This document shows, one piece after another, positions 10,912-22,284 of a stretch of 64,000 bases of DNA. The number at the start of each line of letters is the position of its first letter. Position 1 is the stretch's first letter. The notes under the pieces were generated by a model. That model worked only from the letters and a program-made list of their open reading frames with translations. It made no database searches and was not told where the DNA came from. The translations under genes and the position numbers were made by a program. The DNA comes from Hybos culiciformis (lineage: Eukaryota > Arthropoda > Insecta > Diptera > Hybotidae), in assembly GCA_964007475.1 (NCBI GenBank), contig OZ023273.1, forward strand, positions 102,546,485 through 102,610,484. The letters are read 5' to 3'.

Positions 10912-12420
10912 ATGTCATTTACGGTAACATACCAAAAGTTGATAAAACCCCATAAAGACGTATTTGACAAAAGTTTTAAATGCATCAATATTAAAAAACC
11001 CCCAGTTGGACTAACAAGAAAATACCATTTAAAAACATTAATAAAAGAGTATAACAGCATTGTCACAATCTTAAAAGAATTTGACAAGGAATTTCATAAT
11101 AAGATCGAAACTTTAACTTGGTACACCAAGTTTAACCGGAAAATTCTAAAAGCATTTCGATTACTCAAATTACCTTTTTACCGAAATTTACAGTCGTTTC
11201 AAACAATACAAATAGCTGATTTGGACGAAGTGGACGAAACAATAACGATAGATAGTGAAGACGAAACTACTAAGAATAGTAAAGGAACTTCAAACTCTGA
11301 TCCCTTATCAGACAATAGTGCTTCACTAAAAAGCGAAAGTAACAGTGAAAACGAAGAATATTCTTCCCCAAAACGTGTTTTGACCCCACCTGCACACAAA
11401 AACACTGCCTCCCAAACCGAACAAAAAACAAACCCAGACCCCGTTAATATGCCACTCGAAAGCCACGAATTCATGGCCCTAGCTGCCAAAATTATACCAA
11501 AATTCGATGGTAAGCAAGAAAATTTACGTGCTTTCATTGATGGAATTGAACTCGCGAATCTTGAAACCGGCGCGCATATAAACAGACTCATTGCTATAAT
11601 AAAAACCAAACTTGAGGGAACCGCGCGTAATCTAATTACAAATGAAAATACCGTTGAGACTGTAATAGCAGCCCTCCGAGCGAAAGTAAAACCGGATTCT
11701 TCAAAAGTTTTAATGGCAAAACTCTTAAATACCAAACAACATTCTAAATCAGCGAACGTTTTCGCTAGTGAAATTGAAGACTTAGCTAAACAGTTAGAAA
11801 ACGTGTATATAACTGAGGGCATTCCGTCGGAAAATGCCTCAGATCTGGCACTCAGAACAGCTGTGCAAGCCTACACAGAAAATTCGACGAGCGACAAAAT
11901 TAAATACACTATGGAATGCGGATCATTCTCGTCCCTGAACGCTGCAACAGAAAAATTTATAAGCTCAAGCACGAAAAGTTCGACTGAAAAGTCAATAATG
12001 TTCGTTTCTCGTTCCAACAATAATAATAACCCTAGACAAAACCGACAATTTAATAATTACAACCAAAACTCTAACAGAAACGTTAACAATAATTTTAGAA
12101 ACAATAATAGAAACAACAATTTTAACAACAATAGAAATAGAAATAATAATAATAATAATTACAATAGAAACAACTACAACCCTAACAATAATAATTACAA
12201 CAACAATAACCGTAGTTACAATAACAACATAAATAATCGTAATTACAACAATAATCGTAACTACAATAACAATAATAACAATAATCAAAGAAACAACCAA
12301 CAGCAAGACCAAAGAAACTTTTACAATAGAAACGTGCGAAATATAAATACAAACGAGATCGATCAGGGAAACGACGAGGGTCCCCAGGAACATCAAATGA
12401 GGGACCAAGAATTTCACTAA
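10912..12420 (+). CDS. gag: Gag polyprotein, element 1
   Basis: Structural Gag of a 412/mdg1-like element, 502 residues. The ATG at 10912 opens a segment conserved with the Gag of element 2 (KSFKCINI near residues 21-28). An acidic, Ser-rich linker follows (about 100-175). The capsid-like core spans about 182-365 (PKFDG near 193, SANVFASEIEDLAKQLENV near 280). The tail (about 370-480) is extremely rich in Asn and Arg and takes the place of zinc knuckles as the RNA-binding region. Gag should bind and package the element RNA in cytoplasmic particles. The frame ends at TAA 12418-12420. It overlaps pol in the -1 frame, with a frameshift signal at 12366-12406. The intact frame fits the near-identical LTRs. 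Confidence 0.92.
   Translation: MSFTVTYQKLIKPHKDVFDKSFKCINIKKPPVGLTRKYHLKTLIKEYNSIVTILKEFDKEFHNKIETLTWYTKFNRKILKAFRLLKLPFYRNLQSFQTIQIADLDEVDETITIDSEDETTKNSKGTSNSDPLSDNSASLKSESNSENEEYSSPKRVLTPPAHKNTASQTEQKTNPDPVNMPLESHEFMALAAKIIPKFDGKQENLRAFIDGIELANLETGAHINRLIAIIKTKLEGTARNLITNENTVETVIAALRAKVKPDSSKVLMAKLLNTKQHSKSANVFASEIEDLAKQLENVYITEGIPSENASDLALRTAVQAYTENSTSDKIKYTMECGSFSSLNAATEKFISSSTKSSTEKSIMFVSRSNNNNNPRQNRQFNNYNQNSNRNVNNNFRNNNRNNNFNNNRNRNNNNNNYNRNNYNPNNNNYNNNNRSYNNNINNRNYNNNRNYNNNNNNNQRNNQQQDQRNFYNRNVRNINTNEIDQGNDEGPQEHQMRDQEFH
12366..12406 (+). promoter_or_regulatory. Predicted -1 programmed frameshift signal, gag-pol of element 1
   Basis: The heptamer GGGAAAC (12366-12372) lies in the correct phase of the gag frame (G GGA AAC). 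A 6-nt spacer follows, then a stem of GGTCCC (12379-12384) with GGGACC (12401-12406) around a 16-nt loop. The -1 frame is open from the heptamer into protease. The same heptamer, phase, spacer and stem recur in element 2 at 46265-46305. Heptamers of this form are known -1 shift sites in poleroviruses. That it works here is inference. Confidence 0.85.
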
Positions 12421-15400
12421 ACCAAAATTACATTTTTCATTTAAACTTGACAAGTTACATTAAATTAAAAACAAACATTACAAACGGTTTTAAAACTTTT
12501 TTAGTTGACACAGGAGCAGACATTTCAATTATAAAGCAAGATAAACTTAATCAAATAGTAAACATTAATACTAACGAAATTTCTAGAATTAACGGTATAG
12601 GATCAGAAACGATCAACACACTAGGAAGAGTTAAATCTGATATAATTTGCAAGGGTAAAGATTACCATATTCTAATTGCACACCAGTTCGAGGTAGTAGA
12701 GAAAAACTTCCCAATTCCTGCCGATGGTATCATAGGCGTAGACTTCTTAAAAAAATACAATTGTCTCTTAGATTACAACAAAAACACAGATAGACTCATA
12801 TTACGTCCTGATGATTATCATGAGGATCTAGCCTTTGATTTAATCAATAATCCAAGCCCAAATCTCATTGCGTTACCCGCAAGATCTGAAATTCTTCGAA
12901 AAATATTTTTAACCAATTTAAACCATAACGAATCAGACTTAGTAATACGTAATCAAGAAATAGTCCCAGGTGTATTTATACAAAATACAATAATTTCTAG
13001 ATCTTCACCCTACGTAAACTTTCTAAATACCAACGACGAAAACATTTATCTTACCAATCCTGATATTAAAACAGAAAAACTGTCAGATTTTGAAATCTAT
13101 AATCCACATAATTCAGAAAATACTAACAAAACGGAAGTTCTTGAAAAAATATCTAAAAATTTCCCATTATTCGTGAAAGAAAAACTGCATAAACTGTGTA
13201 GTAAATACATTGACATTTTCGCCCCAGAAACAGACAAAATATCGTTTAACAACTTCTATCAGCAAAAACTTCGATTAAAAGATGAGACCCCAGTCTATAT
13301 AAAAAATTATCGAGTTCCCCATTTTCATAAAGAAATCATTAGTAAAGAAGTAGACAAACTTCTTAAAAATGACCTCATAGAACCCTCAGCTTCGGAGTAT
13401 AATAGCCCTGTGCTATTAGTACCCAAAAAATCACTACCAGGCAGCAAAGAAAAGCGCTGGAGACTTGTGATAGACTTCCGGCAAGTCAACAAAAAGTTGA
13501 TAGCCGACAAATATCCATTGCCTAGAATTGATGACATTTTGGATCAATTAGGCAGAGCAAAATACTTTTCAAGCTTAGACCTCACTCAGGGATTTCTACA
13601 AGTAGAACTAGACCCTAATTCACGAGATATAACTTCATTTTCAACTGAACACGGTTCTTTTCGATTCAAGCGACTACCTTTCGGTCTTAAAATAGCCCCT
13701 AATTCGTTTCAAAGAATGATGTCCATGGCTTTTTCAGGCTTAACGCCGTCCAAAGCTTTCCTTTACATGGATGATCTAATCATAATAGGATGCTCAGAGA
13801 AGCATATGTTGTCTAATTTAGAAGAAGTTTTCCAAATTTGTCGAAATGTTAATCTAAAATTACACCCAGACAAATGTCGTTTCTTTCAACACGACGTTAC
13901 CTTTCTTGGACATAAGTGTACTGACAAGGGAATCTTACCCGACGACGCCAAATTCGATAAAATTATCAACTACCCGCGACCACATGACGCTGATTCAGCT
14001 AGACGATTTGTAGCATTCGTTAATTATTATAGGCGTTTCGTTCCAAAATTCGCTGAATATTCATATCATTTAACTCGCTTAACGAGGAAAAATATTCCAT
14101 TTGTATGGTCAGACTTATGTGAAAAATCTTTCCAGTATCTAAAAGATACATTACTTAAACCTCCAATTTTACAGTACCCTGATTTTGACAAACCGTTTTG
14201 CATCACTACTGATGCTAGTAAAATTTCCTGTGGTGCGATATTAAGTCAAGAAGTAAATAATCTTCAATTACCCATCGCGTTTGCTTCCCGAACTTTCACT
14301 AAAGGTGAACAAAACAAGTCGGTCATTGAACAGGAACTCGCTGCAATACATTGGGCTATAAACTTCTTTAAACCATACGTGTACGGAAAAAAATTCTTGG
14401 TTAAGACAGACCATAGACCCTTATCTTACTTATTTTCAATGAAAAATCCCTCCTCAAAGTTAACACGAATGCGACTCGATCTTGAAGAATTTGACTTTAC
14501 AGTAGAGTACATCAAAGGAAAAGATAATAATGGAGCTGATGCTCTATCGCGAATAGATTTTGAAGAAATCAAATCAATTCACAAAATCACAACACGATCA
14601 CAATCGCGAAAGCAAGTGACTCTTACAACAAACCCTTTTAATGACAAAAAAACACTCAGTGACATAAAAATATACGAGTGTATTTCCCCTCGAGAAGTTA
14701 AAAATTATATCCGCATTGTATTCAGTTTAGATAAGTCTAAACTACTTTTATATGATAAAAATAAAATTATTTTTGATGTATGCATACGTAAATATGTTGC
14801 TAATGGAAAGCTTGATTTAGATCAGCTACTTCCAAGGCTAGAAAAAGAGGCCAGCAACCTTAGAATTAATAAATTACAATTGTCATTAAATGACGAAATT
14901 TTTAATAATATTAGGATCCAAGAATTTAAATTAAAAGCGGAAAACTTATTGAAAAATATTACTATTATTTTGACTCCAAAGTTAGAAAAAATAACTCTTG
15001 ACGAAGAGAAATTAAAAATAATTAAAAAATTTCATGATGACCCTATACAAGGTGGTCACACTGGTGCCACTAGACTTTTAAAAAAAATCCAGCAGAAATA
15101 TCACTGGAAAAATATGACCCGAGACATTTCAAAATATGTCAAAAATTGTAAAGACTGTAGATGTAATAAGTCAGGCCCCAAAACTAAAGAACGAATGATA
15201 TCTACCCCAACACCCGCGCGCGCCTTCGATATAGTAATAATAGATACGATAGGCCCTCTACCCAAGTCTTTCAATGGCAATGAATACGCCGTCACAATCA
15301 TTTGTGACCTAACTAAATATCTGGTAACAGTACCAGTTCCAGACAAAAGTGCAAAAACAATCGCTAAGGCAATTGTCGATAATTTTATTCTAGTATACGG

Positions 15401-16046
15401 TACAATGAAGGAAATAAGAACGGATCTCGGTACAGAATATAAAAATAAAACTTTAGAAGAACTTTCAACGTTACTAAACATTAAACATAAAACTTCAACG
15501 GCTTATCACCATCAGACACTAGGAACTGTCGAAAGAAGCCACCGTACCCTAAATGAGTATCTAAGATCTTTCATAAATATAAACAAGACAAATTGGGATG
15601 AATATCTTAAATATTTCACATACTGTTTTAATACCACCCCTTCAACGGTACATAGTTATTGCCCCTTTGAACTGATTTTCGCGAAAACCCCACCAACTTT
15701 TGAATTCCTAAATTCAAACCAAATTGACCCTCTATACAACTTAGACGCATATGAAAAAGAAGTTAAATATCGTCTACAAGTTTCTTTGAATAGAGCCCAA
15801 AATTTAGTAAGCAAAGCGAAAGATCACTCAAAATCTAGTTACGACTCCAAAAGCAAACCTGTAAATTTTCATGTAAACGACAAAGTTTTATTAGATGTAT
15901 CCGAAAGTGCTAAACACAAATTAGATCCACCCTTCAAAGGCCCTTTTACTATCAAAAACATAGTTGACACGAATTGTACTATTGTCGACGAAAATAATAA
16001 ATATCAAACGGTGCACAAAAACAGATTAAAACTATTCAACAAATAA
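12370..16046 (+). CDS. pol: Pol polyprotein (protease, RT, RNase H, integrase), element 1
   Basis: Pol of a Ty3/gypsy element, reached by a -1 shift from gag. No ATG opens the frame, and I number residues from the TTG at 12447. Protease: VDTGADIS at 20-27. Reverse transcriptase: LVIDFRQVNKKL, then SLDLTQGF, with catalytic YMDD at about 440-443. RNase H: TTDAS with Asp near 589. Integrase: HHCC zinc domain from His about 863 to the CKDC pair about 901, then Asp 933, Asp 993 and Glu 1029, which is the DD35E spacing. The end resembles the usual C-terminal integrase domain (KLDPPFKGPFTI). The frame is uninterrupted and every catalytic residue is present, so the enzyme set looks competent. No env follows. 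Confidence 0.95.
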
Positions 16047-16691
16047 CCTCTAATATTTAAAAAAAAAAAAAAAAAAAAAAAAAACCAACAATAAAAAAGC
16101 AGATTAAAACTGCTCAAAAAAAAAAATTTCCATACATATAAGCAATTTATTTTAAGTTTGTATGATTGTGTGAATGAATCTTCTACATTTAATCCTTTAT
16201 TAATAACATTCTTTAACCCTAATTTTAACTTTTAATATACTAATAGTAATATTGTTTTAATTTCCAATTTTTTTTACTTATGGTAATATAATAATAATCA
16301 ATATTAGCGATAATTATCCATTTTATATTTAGGAAATAATTTTTTCTTTCAAATAAAACAAATGATTATATAAATAACTTTATACACAACTTAAAACTAT
16401 TTCATTATAAAAATCAAAAAAAAAATATATAGTAAATAATTTTTTTTAATAAAATAAACTTAAGACAAAAAAAAAAAAAAAAAAAAAAATAAAATAGAAA
16501 ATTATTACTTAGATTTAAGATTGAAAAAAAAAAAAAAAAAAAAAAAAAAGCAAAACAATAAATAATTTTTTTTTAATTGTTAAAGAAATCCAAGAATAAA
16601 TTGTTAAAGAGAAAATATTTGTGTTCACAAAATTTTGAGTTCTATAAAAATGACCCTTTGGTTCATTTTTCTTTTAGGGGGTTTTCTTTTT
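16047..16691 (+). other. 3' UTR of element 1
   Basis: This is A-rich, non-coding sequence with three A runs of more than 18 bases (around 16059, 16466 and 16525). A GA-rich polypurine tract is poorly developed; AGGGGG at 16676-16681 is the best candidate. It is followed by a T run and then the truncated 3' LTR. Confidence 0.6.
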
Positions 16692-17061
16692 TGAGTTTAT
16701 TTGCCTCACAAAATATGTCAATTTAACATAATTATTTTACACGTTTAGAAATTACTTAAAATAATTTCATTTCAATTTCCTCTATACAAAATATGTTGAA
16801 CTCACATATTTTGTATTAAAGCTTTATGCACATATAATTAATTGCATATTCTCTCTTAATTTTCAATATTGCAATGCAATTATCGTAAACACAAATATTC
16901 GCTCTTTGTAAAATGCGTGAGCATTTTACGATAAAAACTTGTTTAAAAAGATCTGTTATCAATTGATTAAGAATCAATGTATTTTCATAATTCGGTAAAT
17001 AAATAATTAAAATTAATGTTAATAGTCGTTTTAATTTTTCTTAAAGTATTCAAAGTTGACA
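16691..17061 (+). repeat. 3' LTR of element 1, lacking the first 128 bp
   Basis: It matches 6801-7171 with one difference in 371 bp. The first 128 bp of the 5' LTR (6673-6800), beginning TGTTGTATG, are absent. The match starts at TTGAGTTTATTTG, directly after a T-rich stretch downstream of AGGGGG. The right end is GTTGACA followed by the GTAC target duplication. The missing part is the 5' half of U3, where promoter elements usually lie. Confidence 0.9.
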
Positions 17062-18946
17062 GTACGCCAAGAAGTACATCAATTGCATCAGACACTAAAC
17101 CATTTATTTTCGTTCTTTGTTTTCTTTGACTCAAGTAAGATATGAACCATTTTATCTCCAAACCACTAATTCCGTAACTATCGAACTTTTTTACTAGAAT
17201 ACGTCTGTCTACAGTCTCAAATGCTCGTCTTAGATCTAAGAAAACAGCAGCAATAATTTTTTTGTTATTAATGTCTAGCTTCCAATTTGATACCACCAGA
17301 TTAATCAATGATTCACAACTGTGGTTCCTTCTGAATCCTGACTGGAATTTAGAAAATAAATTATTTTGCTCAAAATATGTTTCTAACTGGTCATTAACAA
17401 TTTTTTCCATTATTTTTGATTCTAATATGATCGTATTGATTGGTCTAAATTCACTTGCTTTTTTTGTGTTTTTTATTTTTTCTATTGGAACAATAACTGA
17501 TTCTTTCCAAATATCCGGAAAGATGCCAGTTTCTAATGAATCATTGACAATAGATAACAAATTTTCGCCAATTAGGTCAAAACTGTCTATAAATATTTCT
17601 GAATTTACAAAATAATTATCTCTTTTTTTGTTCATTCCCTTTATTATACTTTCAAGTTCAATAATATTGACTTTCTTAAATTTGAAGTTATTATTTGGAT
17701 TATATCTAATAAAATTTATAAAATTAGTTTTTCCAATACTATTATTAATATCACTGATACTATCAACAAAGTATTTATTAAATTTATTCGCAATTAACAA
17801 TGAATCTTTAATTTTTTCACTTCCAAAAAAAATTTCATCAATTTGATTTAAATCTTTTTTTAAAACATATTGTTTAATATTTCTCCACATTGTTTTCTGA
17901 TCACTGGATAAGTCAATTTTATGATTAATAAAATTATTCTTAGCTTTATTTAACTTATTTTTATAAATATTTCTTAGTTCTTTATATTTATTCCAATCTC
18001 TTATATTGTTTGTTATTTTTAGTTTTTTATACTGATTTATTTTCTCATGCTTCATTAATCTTAGTTCATTATTATACCACTGATTTTTTAATTGTTTTAT
18101 AGGTTTTTCAATTACAAAGTCTTCTATTATAGTATGTAAATTATTCGTAAATAAGTTTGCTTTGGTATTGCAGTCCATATAATATGTAGTTGCAATATCA
18201 TTTGAAATTATTTTACTTCTAAATTGACCTTTATTATATTTGCACTTTTTGATTTTTTTATTTACACTTTTCCTTTCTTTATTTGTTTTAATAACTATTT
18301 GTAAAGTTTCATGATCAGAAATTTTTTTATCATCTTCTATATTAATTTCTATACTGGTCCACATATTAGTAACAACCCAATCTATTAATGTTTTTGTTTC
18401 CTTTGTTATTCTTGTATACTTATTAACTATTTGTTTAAACGCACTATCATTAATTATTTCATTCATTTTATTTTTTATATTATTATTAAAACACCAATTT
18501 ATATTAAAGTCTCCCATTATTATTACATTATCCAACAAAGAAAGTTCATCAATCAATGTATTAAACCATGAGAAAAATTCTGAGCTCATATTCAAGGGCT
18601 TAGGTGATCTATACAAGCCAGCCAAGTGATATACTAAGTCATCCAAGGTTACTTTTAAAACAATTAGCCAAAATTTATTTTCAACCGAATAATATTTTAT
18701 AGAACTAACTTTCCACGATTTTTTTATGAAAAAAGCTACACCACCCGTGTGCCGCGAGTTGCTGTCAATTCTAAACACGTTATAATTTTCCAATTGGATT
18801 AGTAAGTTTTCATCTAGATCAATTAAATGAGTCTCCGTTAAGCACAAAAATTCAATATCATGTGTCTGAATCATTATTTCAATTTCACTAAAATTGTTTA
18901 TCAATCCCTGTATATTCAAATAAACGCAAATTATCTTCGATAATTG
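17062..18946 (-). CDS. LINE ORF2, endonuclease and N-terminal reverse transcriptase (truncated by element 1)
   Basis: This part of ORF2 nicks target DNA and contributes the fingers and first palm motif of the RT. I number from the codon after the UAG at 18947-18949. The endonuclease (APE type) shows LNIQG at about 10-14, TETH at 37-40, GDFN at about 145 and SDH at about 210. The RT shows EFRPIN and the GFRRNHS region, and motif A LDLRRAF at about 570. The frame runs into the LTR of element 1. The first ATG comes after the endonuclease Asn motif (LNIQG), so no standard start can make the full domain. The frame is instead continuous with ORF1 across one stop codon. Domain assignment is secure; the mode of expression is inferred. 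Confidence 0.88.
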
Positions 18947-18949
18947 CTA
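18941..18949 (-). promoter_or_regulatory. Candidate stop-codon readthrough site UAG-CAA-UUA between LINE ORF1 and ORF2
   Basis: On the minus strand, ORF1 ends with TAG at 18949-18947, followed by CAA TTA. This matches the tobamovirus-type readthrough consensus UAG-CAR-YYA exactly. ORF2 continues in the same frame with no stop, and no ATG lies between the UAG and the endonuclease Asn motif. The sequence shows the motif and the frame; that ribosomes read through it is inference. Confidence 0.65.
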
Positions 18950-20084
18950 GTACAAAGTCCTATTGGTAGCTTGTTGCAATTTTCTCTGATATATCTTGCA
19001 ATCATTACTCAAAGGTAAATGACAATCATTACACTCCTCATCATCTAAGTTCAATAACTTTTTGTGTTTTATGCAGTTTATGCATTTAATTTCAGCAACC
19101 GTTTTTGCACAATTAATTTTATTATGTCCCGTATCACCACATCTATGACAACGCATATTTTCTTCTCTACATTTCGATGCAGTATGATTGAATCCTAGGC
19201 ATTTATAACATCTCAATACTAAAGTTTTTTCATATACTACGCATAGATCCCAACCAATTCTAATTTTTTTTAAATCAATTATCTTTTTAAATGATTCACT
19301 ATCTAATTCAATTATTGCATTGAAAATTTTTTTATTCTTAAAAGAAGAGTAAATTTTCAATATATTAACAGTTTTGCATTCTATGTTATTTTGTTTTTTT
19401 AAAGCACTTATAATTTTTTCTTTAGTTAATTGTTCTTCCATACCATGAAGTAATATTTTCGGATTTAAGGAGTTTACAACTTGTACTTGATAGTTGTCAC
19501 TCATTTTTGTTTTAATTTCACTTTCTATTTTTTTAGCTGAATCATCATTAGGACAATATATTGAAATAGATCCATCATTATTATCATACATTTTGTTAAA
19601 TGTTGCCGGCAAATTACACATATCAATATTAGCTTTTAAATCTTGTTTGGTTTTTGTACACTTGATTTTTATCATTTGGTTTTACAATCACCGGTAAATT
19701 TAATTTTAATTTCTCTGCATAAGTTGGACCTTGAACTTGAATATTTTTTTCACCCAAATTTTTATTTTTATTTTTTTCTATAGCTAAATTTTTTTCAGTT
19801 TTTTGTATACCTTCTACTTTATCTTTTGTTTCAATAATTTCTTTAATAATAACAGATATTTGATCTTGTAAATTTTTGTAGTTATTTTTTAATGCTTCAA
19901 AATTGTTCAAACAATTGTCACAAATGAATCTTATGTTTTTATTAGCACTAATTATTTTTAAATCACTTTCACTTAGATCCACACATTTTTTTGCATGAAA
20001 CCATTCTCCACACAAACCACTGCACTGTAACTTGTTAGTCTCATTTCGAAGACTCTGATTGCACTTTCCACATTTATAAGTCAT
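18947..20084 (-). pseudogene. LINE ORF1: PHD-like zinc finger, coiled coil and CCHC knuckles, with one frameshift
   Basis: This is the RNA-binding ORF1 protein of the LINE. The first part (20084 down to about 19640) opens at ATG with a Cys4-His-Cys3-type finger (CGKC, LCGEWFHAKKC, FICDNC; about residues 5-55). A helical, charged stretch follows (about 60-115). The second part (about 19675 to 18947) has a fold region rich in Lys and Ile, then CYKCLGFNHTASKC and CHRCGDTGHNKINC, two CCHC knuckles, and a further Cys-rich cluster before the stop. The frames meet at an A-run near 19640-19655, so this copy carries a one- or two-base indel. PHD-like fingers occur in ORF1 of some CR1/Jockey relatives. 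The end of the frame is the readthrough-type UAG. Confidence 0.82.
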
Positions 20085-20093
20085 TTTTCTTAT

Positions 20094-22284
20094 ATATATA
20101 TATATATATATAAATATATTTATTTATTTATTTTTTTTTTTTGGTTTTTGTTTTTTTTTTTTTTAGAATTTTAATATAATTTTTATCTATAATAATAACA
20201 CAGTACTTAAATTTTTTTCTTTTCTTTTTGTTTGTTAAAATAATTCAAAAAATGTATAACCGAATAAAAAAAAAACACGTCCGTCTTCTTCAAAAATTCA
20301 AATAAAAAAAATTCAAATAAAGTATTTTAGTACAAATCCGAAAATATGCAAAATATATAATTTTTTTTTTCTGGTTATCAATTAGCACTGCTGACTTTGA
20401 AGTTTTCAATGAAATTAAAATTTGTTGTGGAATACATTTTTGCCCAAAGGAACTGTTTAGATATTTTAAAAATTCTTCGGTACGAAATCTTCAGCAACTT
20501 GCCATTATGATTAATTTTGCGTCATCGAGTTATTAAAAAAGTCCTATAGTTTGTTCGAACATTTTTTTTTTTGCTTTAATCCTTTCATGTTTACATAGAC
20601 TTTATGCAAAATAAAATCGTATTTTTTTTTGGATGAGACAAAAAGGTGACAGGTTTTTTATGTAAAATAAAATTTATGATTCCAAAGAGAACAATTTTCT
20701 GTAGCAGACAAACATAACTTAATTGGAACAAAGTTTTTGAAACGAAAAAAAAAAATAAAATAAAATTAATAATAACAAAAATAAAAAATTATATACCAAA
20801 AAAAGAGAGAAAATAAAATAAATTATCCTTTATAGATATACAAATATAATGTCCCAGAAGAACTGTGCCACTTCGTTCAGGATAATTTGTCATTATGACT
20901 TTAATTTCGATTTATTTTCTTTCTTTAGTTATACACAGATAACAAAATATGATGAATTGATATAAAAATCAGTTTTTTATTAACTTAATTTATGATTCTT
21001 GTTTTTAATATATAATTTTTCTAATAATTAATTATTATAAATTGAAAGATAAAAGCAAAAATTATTTCTGGACCATGAAACATGATAATATTTATACGAT
21101 TTTTTTTTTCATTCATTTCATCGCAATTATATCATATGTTAATATTATAAGGTTAAATATTATTTAAAAAATCTAATTTGACTACTTATTGTACCAGAGT
21201 GAATTTTATGCGGTAAATCTATATATAATGAAAATTATGTTGCAACATCGTTAATAAATTGAAATCTAACATTGAGTAGTGACATTAAAAAAAAAATAAA
21301 AACTCAGAATAAAACAAAAATAAATATTCTAAATTTGTGTTTATGTTTTCAAAATCTGAAAATCATTGAAATAATTTTCTTTTGATATTGACATTAATTT
21401 TTTCTTCCCTAGCATTTTAATAAACAAATATTATTTAGTTATTTTTTAAGGTGGAAAGTAATGCAATAGGGGATAATATGTACATTTATATTTTTCTTCT
21501 GTTTTATGCAAATCATTTCATTTTGTTGCGCTTTACATAGAAATTGATAAATTAATCAAAATTAATTTAAGTATTTTCATTTTAATTAAAAGAATTTCAA
21601 AATTATATTTAATAGCATAATTAATATTTGTTTGAAAAAATAATTAATATGGGAAACAGAAGATCTAAAATTAGAAAATTTATATCGATTAAACCAATAA
21701 ACTATTTTTAAGACTTTTAGAGTATCCTGCGGAGACTAGAATAATCAATTATAATAACTTTATTTGTGGCCAAAGTCCAATTTCAGTTTATTTTCGACTG
21801 AATTTGATATTGTGATAATAATAGGCATTTTTTAGTATAGATATTCTTTGCTTGGATTAATCTTCTATTTCTGTGTACGAAAAGTATACAAAGATATCAT
21901 TAAAAATTATTTAAATTTATCTTTATATTTTGACTAAAAAAGCAGACGTGATTTTCGATAAATGTATATAAGATGAAATAAAAGAATATTTAATGTTGTG
22001 CAGGCGGGCGTAACATCAATAAAAATAAATATTTTTATTTCGATAAATGCTTTAACAAAATTTAATGTCGTGATTTTATTGAAATGCGCGCAAAATTTTT
22101 ATTTATTTTTTTTCAAGAAAATTACATCCGGCACAATTTGGAGTATAACAAAGATCATTTAAAAAAAAAGTTTTTCAATATATTATATTAAACACACGTA
22201 GATAGTATCAAAGTATCTATTTACATATAAAATTTAAGATTTTTCTGATCAAATTCAAATTATAAAAATTTTCAATCAAAATGT
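20094..22284. other. AT-rich gene-free region
   Basis: It opens with a (TA)n run (about 20094-20114) and long T runs, then about 2 kb of A/T-rich sequence. I find no ORF, RNA gene or bounded repeat in it. Confidence 0.5.

Larger units (their letters stand above)
6673..17061 (+). mobile_element. Ty3/gypsy LTR retrotransposon, 412/mdg1-like (element 1), complete and young
   Basis: The element is 10.4 kb. It has a 5' LTR of 499 bp, a tRNA-Arg primer-binding site, a 3.7-kb A-rich leader with three small ORFs, gag, pol in the -1 frame, a 3' UTR and a 3' LTR. It is inserted antisense in a LINE with TSD GTAC. Over the 371 bp that the two LTRs share I find one difference (7168 A versus 17058 G), so the insertion is recent. 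gag and pol are uninterrupted. There is no env ORF after pol. The tRNA-Arg primer and the Asn-rich Gag place it near 412/mdg1. The 3' LTR lacks the first 128 bp of U3, which would affect any further copies. Confidence 0.93.
17062..20092 (-). mobile_element. 5' portion of Jockey/CR1-type LINE
   Basis: This is the 5' half of the LINE interrupted by element 1. It holds ORF1 (PHD-like finger and CCHC knuckles) and the endonuclease and N-terminal RT of ORF2. It begins on the minus strand just above 20084. A (TA)n run at about 20094-20114 and T-rich sequence follow, so the 5' end is near 20092 and the 5' UTR is very short or lost. The 3' half is at 5641-6672. Confidence 0.8.

Noticed and set aside
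11199..12453. Open frames opposite gag and pol, rich in Ile, Val and Ser
   Set aside because: Antisense shadows of gag; the Val/Ile-rich one is the complement of the Asn-rich tail. Same for 45085-46344, 45817-46242 and 15101-15481.
16047..16690. An env gene after pol of element 1 (and 49972-51105 of element 2)
   Set aside because: Only A-rich non-coding sequence lies between pol and the 3' LTR in both elements, so they are not errantivirus-type.
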